Positions 51,216 through 57,861 of a stretch of 64,000 nucleotides of DNA are shown here, in pieces. The notes below the pieces were generated by a model. The model was given only the letters and a program-made list of their open reading frames with translations. It ran no database searches and had not been told where the DNA came from. How positions within the stretch are numbered: position 1 is the first letter of the stretch; each line of letters opens with the position of its first letter. The translations under genes and the position numbers were made by a program. Where the stretch lies: the IMG/VR virus record IMGVR_UViG_3300042691_023183, positions 62,001-126,000 of that record; one strand, 5' to 3'. This DNA comes from a virus.

Positions 51216-51630
51216 ATTGTTCGACAATGAAATAAAAATCGATGTTTGCTAAATTTTTAGATATTGACCACATAGTTAACTCTTCTTGAAGTTCTTTCAA
51301 TGACTTTAGTATTTCCACTTTATCTGGTTCATCGGTGATTCCGGTGATTGTAAAATGAGTCTTAACTTTTATATGGTTATCGGGTAATTTTTCGTTTTCT
51401 TTTTCATAAGGTTCTTTAAAGTTTTTTGTAAAAATTACATCTGTATCGAATTCATATTTTACAATCTCAACCATTTTTGGTATATATTCTTTTATTTCAT
51501 TTTCATACCCGATTGCGATTGAAACAATTTTTATTTCGTCATCGATGATGTTGTTTGAATGGGTATATGGTCCTGTAAAAACCTCATTTATACATTCTTT
51601 GATCAACTGTTTTAATTCAGATTTGGTCAT
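51214..51630 (-). CDS. Protein of unknown function
   Basis: 138 residues starting MTKSELKQLIKECINEVF. The KELQEELTMWSIS helix and a beta-rich centre do not match a family I recognise. The N-terminal helix is like those that open virion proteins in large phages. A TATTTATA box precedes the start. Confidence 0.5.
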   Translation of the reverse strand: MTKSELKQLIKECINEVFTGPYTHSNNIIDDEIKIVSIAIGYENEIKEYIPKMVEIVKYEFDTDVIFTKNFKEPYEKENEKLPDNHIKVKTHFTITGITDEPDKVEILKSLKELQEELTMWSISKNLANIDFYFIVEQ

Positions 51631-51636
51631 ATTGTT

Positions 51637-52182
51637 CTATAAATATGGTTGTAAATCGGGTACGCAATAACTTTTAGGAACTTGATTGAATTTAATTGGA
51701 CTTTTTTTGATTAGTGTACCAAATATCCAGTCTGCAAAGGGCAATACCACATTGAAATTCTTGTTCATGTACCGGTGGTGTAATATATGATGACCATTTA
51801 GTTTTCTATACCACGTTTTATACTCAATCTTTCTTTTTTTAGGAAGATGCATGTACCAATGTAATGTTTCGTATATACCATAGTAACATAATGCCACAAT
51901 ATAGTTTAGAACAAAGATCTTCCACCCAAATACCAACAACGGTAAACTAGAAAGCAACGCAATTACGATTCCATTCCACCACGCCATAGGAATCTTTTTA
52001 CCATCATCTCCCTCTTGAGCGTGATATGTTTCATCATACTTATAAATGTTATGATGTACTTTGGTGTGAGCGTTATATGCGTAAGTAAATTTGAATGGAT
52101 GTTTGTGCATTACAAATCGATGTAACATCCACTCACAAACACTACACCATAATATACACAAAAAAATCTGAACTAGTATCAT
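51637..52182 (-). CDS. Fatty-acid-hydroxylase/sterol-desaturase-like membrane protein
   Basis: 181 residues. The histidine set follows the diiron hydroxylase pattern: H21 and H26 (HRFVMH), H39/H43/H44, H54, H108/H112 (HWYMH), and H131/H132/H135/H136 (HHILHH). Hydrophobic helices lie at the N-terminus and at about 70-105. Such enzymes hydroxylate or desaturate lipid chains using O2. It may modify host envelope lipids. Rare in phages. Confidence 0.8.
   Translation of the reverse strand: MILVQIFLCILWCSVCEWMLHRFVMHKHPFKFTYAYNAHTKVHHNIYKYDETYHAQEGDDGKKIPMAWWNGIVIALLSSLPLLVFGWKIFVLNYIVALCYYGIYETLHWYMHLPKKRKIEYKTWYRKLNGHHILHHRYMNKNFNVVLPFADWIFGTLIKKSPIKFNQVPKSYCVPDLQPYL
51638..51647 (-). promoter_or_regulatory. 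TATTTATA-type promoter box (minus)
   Basis: On the minus strand CATATTTATA, 7 nt before the ATG at 51630. It overlaps the 3' end of the hydroxylase-like gene. Confidence 0.45.
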
Positions 52183-52185
52183 TAT

Positions 52186-52195
52186 TATAAATATG
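52186..52195 (-). promoter_or_regulatory. TATTTATA-type promoter box (minus)
   Basis: On the minus strand CATATTTATA, 3 nt before the hydroxylase-like ATG. Confidence 0.45.
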
Positions 52196-52196
52196 A

Positions 52197-52376
52197 CTAT
52201 TTAAGTTCAAATCGACTTTTCAAATTAGATTTAAAGTCATTTAGTCGATTAAGTATTTCTTCTTTTTGTTGGTCCATATAAAAAGACCATTCTCGTATTT
52301 GTTCCCAAGTACGTCCACATCCTACACACGTTTGTTTATCATCTAATTTACAAATACGTCTACATGGATTTCTCAT
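52197..52376 (-). CDS. DUF1289-like cysteine protein
   Basis: 59 residues from ATG 52376; codons upstream overlap the promoter box and are not used. RNPCRRICKLDDKQTCVGCGRTWEQIREW has four cysteines with the C-x3-C...C-x2-C spacing of DUF1289. Those proteins are suspected to bind Fe-S or zinc. The remainder is one charged helix. Confidence 0.68.
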   Translation of the reverse strand: MRNPCRRICKLDDKQTCVGCGRTWEQIREWSFYMDQQKEEILNRLNDFKSNLKSRFELK

Positions 52377-52379
52377 ATT

Positions 52380-52387
52380 TATAAATA
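52380..52387 (-). promoter_or_regulatory. TATTTATA-type promoter box (minus)
   Basis: On the minus strand TATTTATA, 3 nt before the ATG at 52376 and immediately after a terminator hairpin. It is the clearest case of terminator, box and start in order. Confidence 0.55.
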
Positions 52388-52390
52388 ACA

Positions 52391-52413
52391 AACCCCACCT
52401 TAAAAGTGGGGTT
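52391..52413. terminator. Intrinsic terminator after second RNA ligase
   Basis: AACCCCAC and GTGGGGTT stem with a 7-nt loop and T6 on the plus side. The minus side has a weaker TTTGTT tail, which would stop the upstream RNA-ligase transcript. Confidence 0.7.
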
Positions 52414-52418
52414 GTTTT

Positions 52419-53525
52419 TTAGTTTTTTAATACTTGGAACATTAACTTCTTATATTCTTCCTTACCCAATGACTTACCATCAAGCAACTTGAATAGAAAT
52501 GAAGCTCTGTTGGTTTCACCATAAGATGAAATAACCAGTTGTGCTTGTTCCTTTCGGGTAGACAATGAACGAAGTCTGTTATTCACAAAACTATTCATAG
52601 CATCCACAATCTTGTCTACTTCTTTTTTTGCATCAACAATTCGGCTGATGTCACCCACAATTTGTTTTGCGGTTTCCCAATCCACGACTTCTGCAATTTT
52701 GCTTTGAAAAGTGTGAAAATCAGGATAACCTGAATCTAGATAAAAATCCAAAACTTTTTCAAGTGATGAAAATTCATCCTTCAAACGATGACGAATCAAA
52801 TACCAATCACTCTTTAGTTTGTGCAAAACTTGATCGTTCTTTGAATATACAACAACCCCCTCAAGTTTTTCCCAAGACTTTACTAACATTGACAGGTCAT
52901 TTATGTCATTAAAAGTATAAGTAGCAGGACGTTTGAGTCCCAATTCCTGTGCAGCTTCGTCCAAACGAGACTGTGACCACAACATATAATGATGATGGTT
53001 GATTACGCCAACTAAATACCAATCAGGTTCATCACCATAGTTCAATACAATCTTATTGATAGGACTAACCCATTCAAATAGAATGGAATAATGCCAATTA
53101 CCATTTAGATCCACAGGTAGACACGTATCAATCTTCTTGAGAATAGTATCCTTGAACAGTTCCAACTCATGACCATTAGCCATAGTAGAAGCATCAACAG
53201 TTCCACGGGTTCGTAGAATATATTGACCCTTATACTTGCTAACAATCAATAGAGAACCGTCAAGCTTCTCCATTACAGTACAGTTCCGTAATGAAGTAGG
53301 AACAGGAAAGTGATCGGGATTCTCACCCCAGTTGGTAAACTTTGGAAAGCCTGCACTAATCACTTCACCATCGTAATTGACAACAACACTACGTAGGTGT
53401 TTGTTGTCTTGCGTCCATTTAGTTCCGATGTGTTGTGGCTGAACCAAGTAAACAACTTCTCCGTTGAGAAAGTGTTCATGCACCATGAATTGGGTGCGGT
53501 CAACCGTTGAAACATCTATTTTCAC
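52419..53525 (-). CDS. RNA ligase 1-like (T4 Rnl1-like)
   Basis: 368 residues. Motif I is MEKLDGSLLIV (adenylated K87, with D89, G90 and S91). SAGFPKFTNWGE precedes it, FEWVSPINKIVLNY is motif III-like, EGVVVYS is motif IV, and HKLKSDWYL is motif V. The helical C-terminal half is as in T4 Rnl1. In T4, Rnl1 with Pnkp repairs anticodon-cleaved tRNA. This is the second RNA ligase in the window, 3 kb from the first. Confidence 0.86.
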   Translation of the reverse strand: MKIDVSTVDRTQFMVHEHFLNGEVVYLVQPQHIGTKWTQDNKHLRSVVVNYDGEVISAGFPKFTNWGENPDHFPVPTSLRNCTVMEKLDGSLLIVSKYKGQYILRTRGTVDASTMANGHELELFKDTILKKIDTCLPVDLNGNWHYSILFEWVSPINKIVLNYGDEPDWYLVGVINHHHYMLWSQSRLDEAAQELGLKRPATYTFNDINDLSMLVKSWEKLEGVVVYSKNDQVLHKLKSDWYLIRHRLKDEFSSLEKVLDFYLDSGYPDFHTFQSKIAEVVDWETAKQIVGDISRIVDAKKEVDKIVDAMNSFVNNRLRSLSTRKEQAQLVISSYGETNRASFLFKLLDGKSLGKEEYKKLMFQVLKN

Positions 53526-53719
53526 AAGTCTCTAAGGTTGTAAGTATCAAAAGAGTCTACCGCCTTATAAAGGCTATCAACTGCTTTTTCTTTGGTATCA
53601 CACACATCAAGAATAAACGCTCCATCTTTTGTGTGATCCATATCGTCAAGTTCATCGACTTGATCGTCGGTGAGTTCGATTTTGCGGATGTTGAGACAAA
53701 CAATGTATTTGGTTTTCAT
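53522..53719 (-). CDS. Small protein of unknown function
   Basis: 65 residues starting MKTKYIVCLNIRKIELTDD. The end (DTKEKAVDSLYKAV) resembles SDKEKAVDYVYADY in the gene at 54220, so the two may be paralogues. It overlaps the RNA ligase by 4 nt, and the two share a promoter. Confidence 0.55.
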   Translation of the reverse strand: MKTKYIVCLNIRKIELTDDQVDELDDMDHTKDGAFILDVCDTKEKAVDSLYKAVDSFDTYNLRDL

Positions 53720-53728
53720 TTCGAAAAT

Positions 53729-53757
53729 AGAATAAACGATTGGTATTGAAAAATCAA
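53729..53757 (-). promoter_or_regulatory. Sigma70-like promoter for RNA ligase operon
   Basis: On the minus strand: TTGATT, 17 nt, TATTCT, then 9 nt to the ATG at 53719. Confidence 0.5.
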
Positions 53758-53780
53758 GAAGTTTTTTGAAAATTGTTTTG

Positions 53781-53906
53781 ATTGATAGTAGGAGTCGAAC
53801 CTACAATCCCCACCCCTATTTAGGTTTATATGATGGTTACGCCTGTTTTCGCCATGAACCTCATTGGGCTACCGACACGCTCCTTTTCCAGTTAGGTAAT
53901 ATCAAT
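53781..53906 (-). tRNA. tRNA-like element of 126 nt, identity unresolved
   Basis: The 5' ATTGATA pairs perfectly with the 3' TATCAAT (7 bp). A D-arm CCT-AACTGGAAA-AGG and a T-arm GTAGG-TTCGACT-CCTAC are in the right order and distance from the ends. The middle is about 50 nt too long for a normal tRNA, and I cannot define a 5-bp anticodon stem or an anticodon. It could hold an intron, be a degraded tRNA, or be a tRNA mimic. Confidence 0.45.
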
Positions 53907-54219
53907 CAAAGAACTAAAAATTGGAGCTAAGGGACGGTTCGTTATCCATCTACAACAGGTTGATCCGATAACCATTCCGGTGTCCTGTGTTCTATCCCAA
54001 TTCATCCATTGGTTATTACAAATGACTGGAGGCGTATTACTCGCACTCTCCTCAGCATTAAAATTGTTGCCCATTTTTGTCGCAGTGTAAAGTGACTGGA
54101 ACCATTATCACTTGGGCGGCACTGTCTGGTTGAGTTGAGGAAACACTGATTAAACTTCCACGCCTCCCGGCTTTCACCGATCACAGGTAGCACGTTCCTT
54201 GTTTACCAACTCTGAAATA
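53907..54219. other. 313-nt stretch without a supported gene; possible structured RNA
   Basis: Two short minus-strand frames (53892-54074 and 54002-54193) overlap each other and resemble no family. The GC content is higher than around it. Inverted arms occur: AAGTGA/TCACTT at 54090-54113, and nested GGAC/GTCC with GTTATC/GATAAC near 53934-53985. It lies directly upstream of the tRNA-like element on the minus strand, so a structured transcript is possible. Confidence 0.35.
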
Positions 54220-54417
54220 TTATTCTACTTTAGCTTCGTGAATAACACGATCAATTTCTTTCACCAAATCTTCTTTTGATTTTCCCGCATGGAAAGGGTG
54301 TTTCATATAATCAGCATATACATAATCAACCGCCTTTTCTTTATCAGAGAAAACCTTTTCAACAAAGGTTCCAACGTCAAGACTATTTGATTCATCAAGA
54401 ATGATGTAAACTTTCAT
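54220..54417 (-). CDS. Small protein of unknown function
   Basis: 65 residues starting MKVYIILDESNSLDVGTF, with SDKEKAVDYVYADYMKHP in the centre. It is similar in outline to the gene at 53522. A sigma70-like promoter lies 9 nt before the ATG, with the element ATATACCCAC in the gap. Not recognised. Confidence 0.55.
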   Translation of the reverse strand: MKVYIILDESNSLDVGTFVEKVFSDKEKAVDYVYADYMKHPFHAGKSKEDLVKEIDRVIHEAKVE

Positions 54418-54426
54418 CGTGGGTAT

Positions 54427-54454
54427 ATCCTACCAGAGTTTTATAGAAAGTCAA
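54427..54454 (-). promoter_or_regulatory. Sigma70-like promoter
   Basis: On the minus strand: TTGACT, 16 nt, TAGGAT, then ATACCCACG before the ATG. ATATACCCAC also precedes the ATG at 54773. Confidence 0.55.
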
Positions 54455-54461
54455 CAACTTT

Positions 54462-54773
54462 TTAAGGAGCATCAACTTCAACCTCGACGATTTCAATGCC
54501 CCAGTTTGGCAAATCTTTGCGTTCAGCAATCATCTTTTTAGTCTTGCTGATAAGTTTCTTATCCCAATGAAGATCAGGGTGAGTCAAACACTTTACATTC
54601 CAAGGCCAACTGCCACTATAATTTTCGTTAACATACTCTTTGATCTTCTTCTCAGCATTTTTCCTCTGAAAATACACAGCAGCCTGATCAAATGACACAA
54701 TGTCGTCAGCGGACTTACCCTCGTAAAAGTTGCCGGTAACACTATCCTTGATGAAGTAAAACTTGCGTTTCAT
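54462..54773 (-). CDS. Small protein of unknown function
   Basis: 103 residues from ATG 54773, preceded by ATATACCCACA like the 54417 start. MKRKFYFIKDSVTGNFYEG followed by a helix (FQRKNAEKKIKEYV) and WPWNVKCLTHPDLHW suggest an alpha/beta domain. Not recognised; it is probably one of several small accessory genes in this cluster. Confidence 0.55.
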   Translation of the reverse strand: MKRKFYFIKDSVTGNFYEGKSADDIVSFDQAAVYFQRKNAEKKIKEYVNENYSGSWPWNVKCLTHPDLHWDKKLISKTKKMIAERKDLPNWGIEIVEVEVDAP

Positions 54774-54783
54774 TGTGGGTATA

Positions 54784-54945
54784 TTACTTTTCGTCATCTT
54801 CTTCAAGTTCGTCCATCATATCTTGGGCTACATCATAACCCTCCCAGTTATCAACACCGGCTGAATATAGACATTCAAGAAACTCTGAATCTCTCCGAAG
54901 TTGATCGTATTCGTCTTGACTGATTGTAATAGTTTTTTCACTCAT
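54784..54945 (-). CDS. 53-residue acidic small protein
   Basis: It encodes MSEKTITISQDEYDQLRRDS, then LYSAGVDNWEGYD and an acidic EELEEDDEK-type end. The YSAGVDNWEGYD motif is shared by many short phage and bacterial proteins of unknown role. The stop is 10 nt before the next gene's ATG. Confidence 0.65.
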   Translation of the reverse strand: MSEKTITISQDEYDQLRRDSEFLECLYSAGVDNWEGYDVAQDMMDELEEDDEK

Positions 54946-54949
54946 ATAA

Positions 54950-55174
54950 TTAATCCTTTTTATTGTTGGTATTAACTGAACTGCTCTTGAAGATGAAATT
55001 ACACAACACGGTCAACGCCCATGCGTGAAGAAAGTCAATCTCCTTCAATCCAAACTGGTGAGGAACAACATAGTTCCACAACCACATGACGGGAAGAGCA
55101 AACAACGCACTCAACCCAACGATTAATGCAATAAATCCCACCACAGCACCGATAGCCAACATAATGTAATTCAT
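54950..55174 (-). CDS. Small membrane protein
   Basis: 74 residues. An N-terminal hydrophobic helix (MLAIGAVVGFIALIVGLSAL) continues into FALPVMWLWNYVV, with a second moderately hydrophobic segment (HAWALTVLCNFIF) and a charged end. Probably two transmembrane passes. No holin-specific features can be asserted. Confidence 0.55.
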   Translation of the reverse strand: MNYIMLAIGAVVGFIALIVGLSALFALPVMWLWNYVVPHQFGLKEIDFLHAWALTVLCNFIFKSSSVNTNNKKD

Positions 55175-55179
55175 AGTTT

Positions 55180-55422
55180 TTACTCCTTGATAATCTCTAG
55201 TTTTTGTTTCCGTGTCAATCTTTTTATTTGATATTCTCTTTTCATTGCCTCACTTTTGGTCTCAAAACATTCTGTATAGACCAATTTTACAGGCAATCTT
55301 GTTTTTGTGTATTTTGCACCTTTACCTTTGTTGTGAGTATCAACTCGTTTTTGTACGTCGTTTGAATAACCACAGTATAAAGTTCCATCATTACATTGTA
55401 CGATGTAACAACAATGGTTCAC
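55180..55422 (-). CDS. GIY-YIG nuclease (UPF0213-like)
   Basis: 80 residues. CYIVQCNDGTLYCGYSNDVQ is the GIY-YIG motif (here YIV...YCG), followed by KRVDTHNKGKGAKYTKTR and a late YQIKRLTRKQK with the catalytic Glu in MKREYQ. It belongs to the compact UPF0213/YhbQ family. It overlaps the upstream gene by 4 nt. Confidence 0.82.
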   Translation of the reverse strand: MNHCCYIVQCNDGTLYCGYSNDVQKRVDTHNKGKGAKYTKTRLPVKLVYTECFETKSEAMKREYQIKRLTRKQKLEIIKE

Positions 55423-55931
55423 TCAACAAAAGTAACATTTTCAAAGTTAATCACCCACCCACCCTTTTTGTCAAACTTTTCATTAATAGTCACCTGATAC
55501 ATTTCTGGGTTAATAGAGTTAATGTAATAATTCTCGTACTTTTTAAGATTCTGCTTTGCATTGACCTTCTTGCCAACTACATCACTCGGAATCTCAAGAA
55601 AATTCTCTTTGATCCACTGATCCAAAATTTCTTTAGTCAAACTATCCTTGACAAAATACATTTGATCCAGAATATCTACAAGTTCACTATCTGGTTCAAG
55701 ATAAACTTTTTCCTTCAAAAATTCAGCAAGATGATAACCATCGTGATCGTATTCAAATAAACAATCAATGATGTCTTCTTCAAGAGTTTCACGATTTTCA
55801 CCGTTTTGACACCATCGCTGATATTGGTCAACGATATGTTTAAACTGTTTGTTGTCACGATTAACCTTTTCCTTAGACAAGGTAGGACGATTAACTTTAT
55901 CTTGCAATTTCATGTAAGTTTGTTCAACCAT
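55419..55931 (-). CDS. Protein of unknown function
   Basis: 170 residues starting MVEQTYMKLQDKVNRPTLS, helical and acidic in the middle (LEEDIIDCLFEYDHDGYHLA), with a beta-like C-terminus. No recognised domain. A TTGACA-type promoter lies directly upstream. Confidence 0.5.
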   Translation of the reverse strand: MVEQTYMKLQDKVNRPTLSKEKVNRDNKQFKHIVDQYQRWCQNGENRETLEEDIIDCLFEYDHDGYHLAEFLKEKVYLEPDSELVDILDQMYFVKDSLTKEILDQWIKENFLEIPSDVVGKKVNAKQNLKKYENYYINSINPEMYQVTINEKFDKKGGWVINFENVTFVE

Positions 55932-55937
55932 GAAATG

Positions 55938-55965
55938 ACCATACCACAGATTTTGAAAATGTCAA
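55938..55965 (-). promoter_or_regulatory. Sigma70-type promoter
   Basis: On the minus strand: TTGACA, 16 nt, TATGGT, then only 6 nt to the ATG at 55931, implying an almost leaderless transcript. Confidence 0.6.
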
Positions 55966-56162
55966 CTGATTTTTGGAAGTTTGTAATCGGGAATTTGTCC
56001 TGAAAACCAAAAGAAATCTTCCTCGAAACTATAAAAGAAGGTTTGTCCGGTTACGGGATTGTACGCTTCCATAACCTCACGGTTATTTAATTCACGACGT
56101 TTCCCACGAAATTCCATATGGGGATACTTTTCTCTGATGTTTTCAGGAACATGAATGTTCAT
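55962..56162 (-). CDS. Small protein of unknown function
   Basis: 66 residues starting MNIHVPENIREKYPHMEFRG, with an aromatic-rich YSFEEDFFWFSGQ near the end. It overlaps the macro-domain gene by 4 nt. Not recognised. Confidence 0.5.
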   Translation of the reverse strand: MNIHVPENIREKYPHMEFRGKRRELNNREVMEAYNPVTGQTFFYSFEEDFFWFSGQIPDYKLPKIS

Positions 56163-56617
56163 GGTTCGTACCGACAGATATAAAGGACAATATCACTGTT
56201 ATCAAAGACATCTTCAATAATGGCATTAACAATATGCCAAGATCCTCCACCCAACATACATCCCATATTATGAGGCAGACTCAGACTGTTCAACTGATGA
56301 CTTTCCGCATGTTTTTTGATTGAAGATAGTCCGTTATAGACTGCCTCATAATTGGTATGACGTTGTTCACGACCATAACGAAATTGACTGTAACAGTTGT
56401 AAATGTAGAATTTACCATCATTTGTCTTTACCCAACTGAATGTACCTAACTTGGAGTAATCACCCGCCTTAGTTTTACAGTCTTCTTCATACACCTCTGG
56501 ATATCTGGCACGAATTTCTTTGGCAATTCCGCTGCCCATGGTGTTTTGACAATTGGCTTGATGGATGATGCCTTCAGCACCACCATCAAAAATGTTACAG
56601 TCTTTTCGAACAATCAT
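56159..56617 (-). CDS. Macro-domain protein (ADP-ribose binding)
   Basis: 152 residues from ATG 56617. GIIHQANCQNTMGSGIAKEI is the macro-domain ADP-ribose-binding loop, and SLPHNMGCMLGGGSWHIV the second. Macro domains bind or hydrolyse ADP-ribose derivatives, including RNA or protein ADP-ribosylation. The NAD-salvage pair and RNA-repair genes in this window make a role in countering ADP-ribose-based host defence plausible but unproven. Confidence 0.85.
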   Translation of the reverse strand: MIVRKDCNIFDGGAEGIIHQANCQNTMGSGIAKEIRARYPEVYEEDCKTKAGDYSKLGTFSWVKTNDGKFYIYNCYSQFRYGREQRHTNYEAVYNGLSSIKKHAESHQLNSLSLPHNMGCMLGGGSWHIVNAIIEDVFDNSDIVLYICRYEP

Positions 56618-56618
56618 T

Positions 56619-57854
56619 TTATTGTAGTTTTGATCGAGCACAGTTTAAATTACTTTCAATTCTGTGACGTTGATTTGTTGGCAATATGTTTTTATAAAGA
56701 TCCGATAACAATAGTTTTGCAGCATCAAACGATTCTTGATAGTATCCCATATGGTATGTAGATATTATGAAATAGTCTAATGTTGACCATCCAGTGTCAG
56801 TATATGAATCCTTTTCAATCCACACGACTCTTTTATTTGGAAATGGATAGTTATTGCGAACAGCTATATTTGAATATAGATATAAGTTTGGAATATCATC
56901 AACATGGTTTAAATAGTAGTCACATAAACGCATTAATGATTCGTTACGAATTGGATCGAAATTAAATGCTTTTTGCCAATATTGGACAGCAGTTTCCATA
57001 TTTCCAATACGTTCGTTCATACAACCAATTAGGTACAGTCCATAATAAATAAATTCGTCTTTCGTCTGTGTTTTAAACAAGTTAATATTTGGATATTTGG
57101 GGTGATGTTTTTTGATGTATTGTTCAAAATAAAATGTGGCACGTCGAACAATTTCTTTAGCGTGATCTAACTTAAAAGGAAATATCTCGGGATTGACAGC
57201 ATCATTATACGATTTACCGACATAAAATAAATGATACATATCAGAACATTCTTGTTGTGTAACGGTTTGATTTTCCAATTCAAGAGCATCAATAAAAAAC
57301 TTAAACTTATTTTCCCACGTGATTCCACCGGGAAGAAGAACGTGACGAAATCCAATTGGTAAATTTCCCATTGAATATGCACCATTGTCCTTTATATGAA
57401 TCGTTTCATGTCGTTTATCTTCAGCAAAATACCATGGCAATCCAGCCTTCCATAACCACATACGGTAATAATCGAAGTTGCCACTACGAGCAACTACATT
57501 CCATGCATCGTGTGACTTGATGATATCCCAATCAAAGTCATCATCAACTTCAAGAATTTCATCCGCGTCCATTCGTAGAATATAATCACATCCATGATTA
57601 GCTTGAAGACAATATTGAAGTGTATGGTTTCGATTATAACCGGGGTATTGCCATGGTTCATAATACAAAACACCGGGAATATTTTTACTTTCAAAAAAAC
57701 TCTTAATTATGTCCTGTGTTCCATCGGTTGATCCGTTGTCTTGGATTACCCAATAGTCAATGTGTTTATAGGCCGATTCAAGCATGCGTTCAATAACCGC
57801 CGCTTCATTTTTAACCATTGCATTCAATACAATTTTTACTGATTTGTTGCTCAT
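56619..57854 (-). CDS. GT2 glycosyltransferase with TPR-like C-terminus
   Basis: 411 residues. VLNAMVKNEAAVIERMLES, VIQDNGSTDGTQDII and ILRMDADEILEV (DxD) define a GT2 domain. From about 270 the NERIGNMETAVQYWQKAF helices look like tetratricopeptide repeats. This arrangement is common in bacterial and phage GT2 proteins. Confidence 0.88.
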   Translation of the reverse strand: MSNKSVKIVLNAMVKNEAAVIERMLESAYKHIDYWVIQDNGSTDGTQDIIKSFFESKNIPGVLYYEPWQYPGYNRNHTLQYCLQANHGCDYILRMDADEILEVDDDFDWDIIKSHDAWNVVARSGNFDYYRMWLWKAGLPWYFAEDKRHETIHIKDNGAYSMGNLPIGFRHVLLPGGITWENKFKFFIDALELENQTVTQQECSDMYHLFYVGKSYNDAVNPEIFPFKLDHAKEIVRRATFYFEQYIKKHHPKYPNINLFKTQTKDEFIYYGLYLIGCMNERIGNMETAVQYWQKAFNFDPIRNESLMRLCDYYLNHVDDIPNLYLYSNIAVRNNYPFPNKRVVWIEKDSYTDTGWSTLDYFIISTYHMGYYQESFDAAKLLLSDLYKNILPTNQRHRIESNLNCARSKLQ

Positions 57855-57861
57855 ATGTTTA

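Noticed and set aside
53892-54193. Two short minus-strand protein genes
   Set aside because: They overlap each other in different frames, resemble no family, and one runs into the tRNA-like element.
53781-54219. A tmRNA spanning the whole stretch
   Set aside because: The acceptor 5' strand matching the 3' end lies only 126 nt away, and no tag reading frame ending in ALAA is seen.
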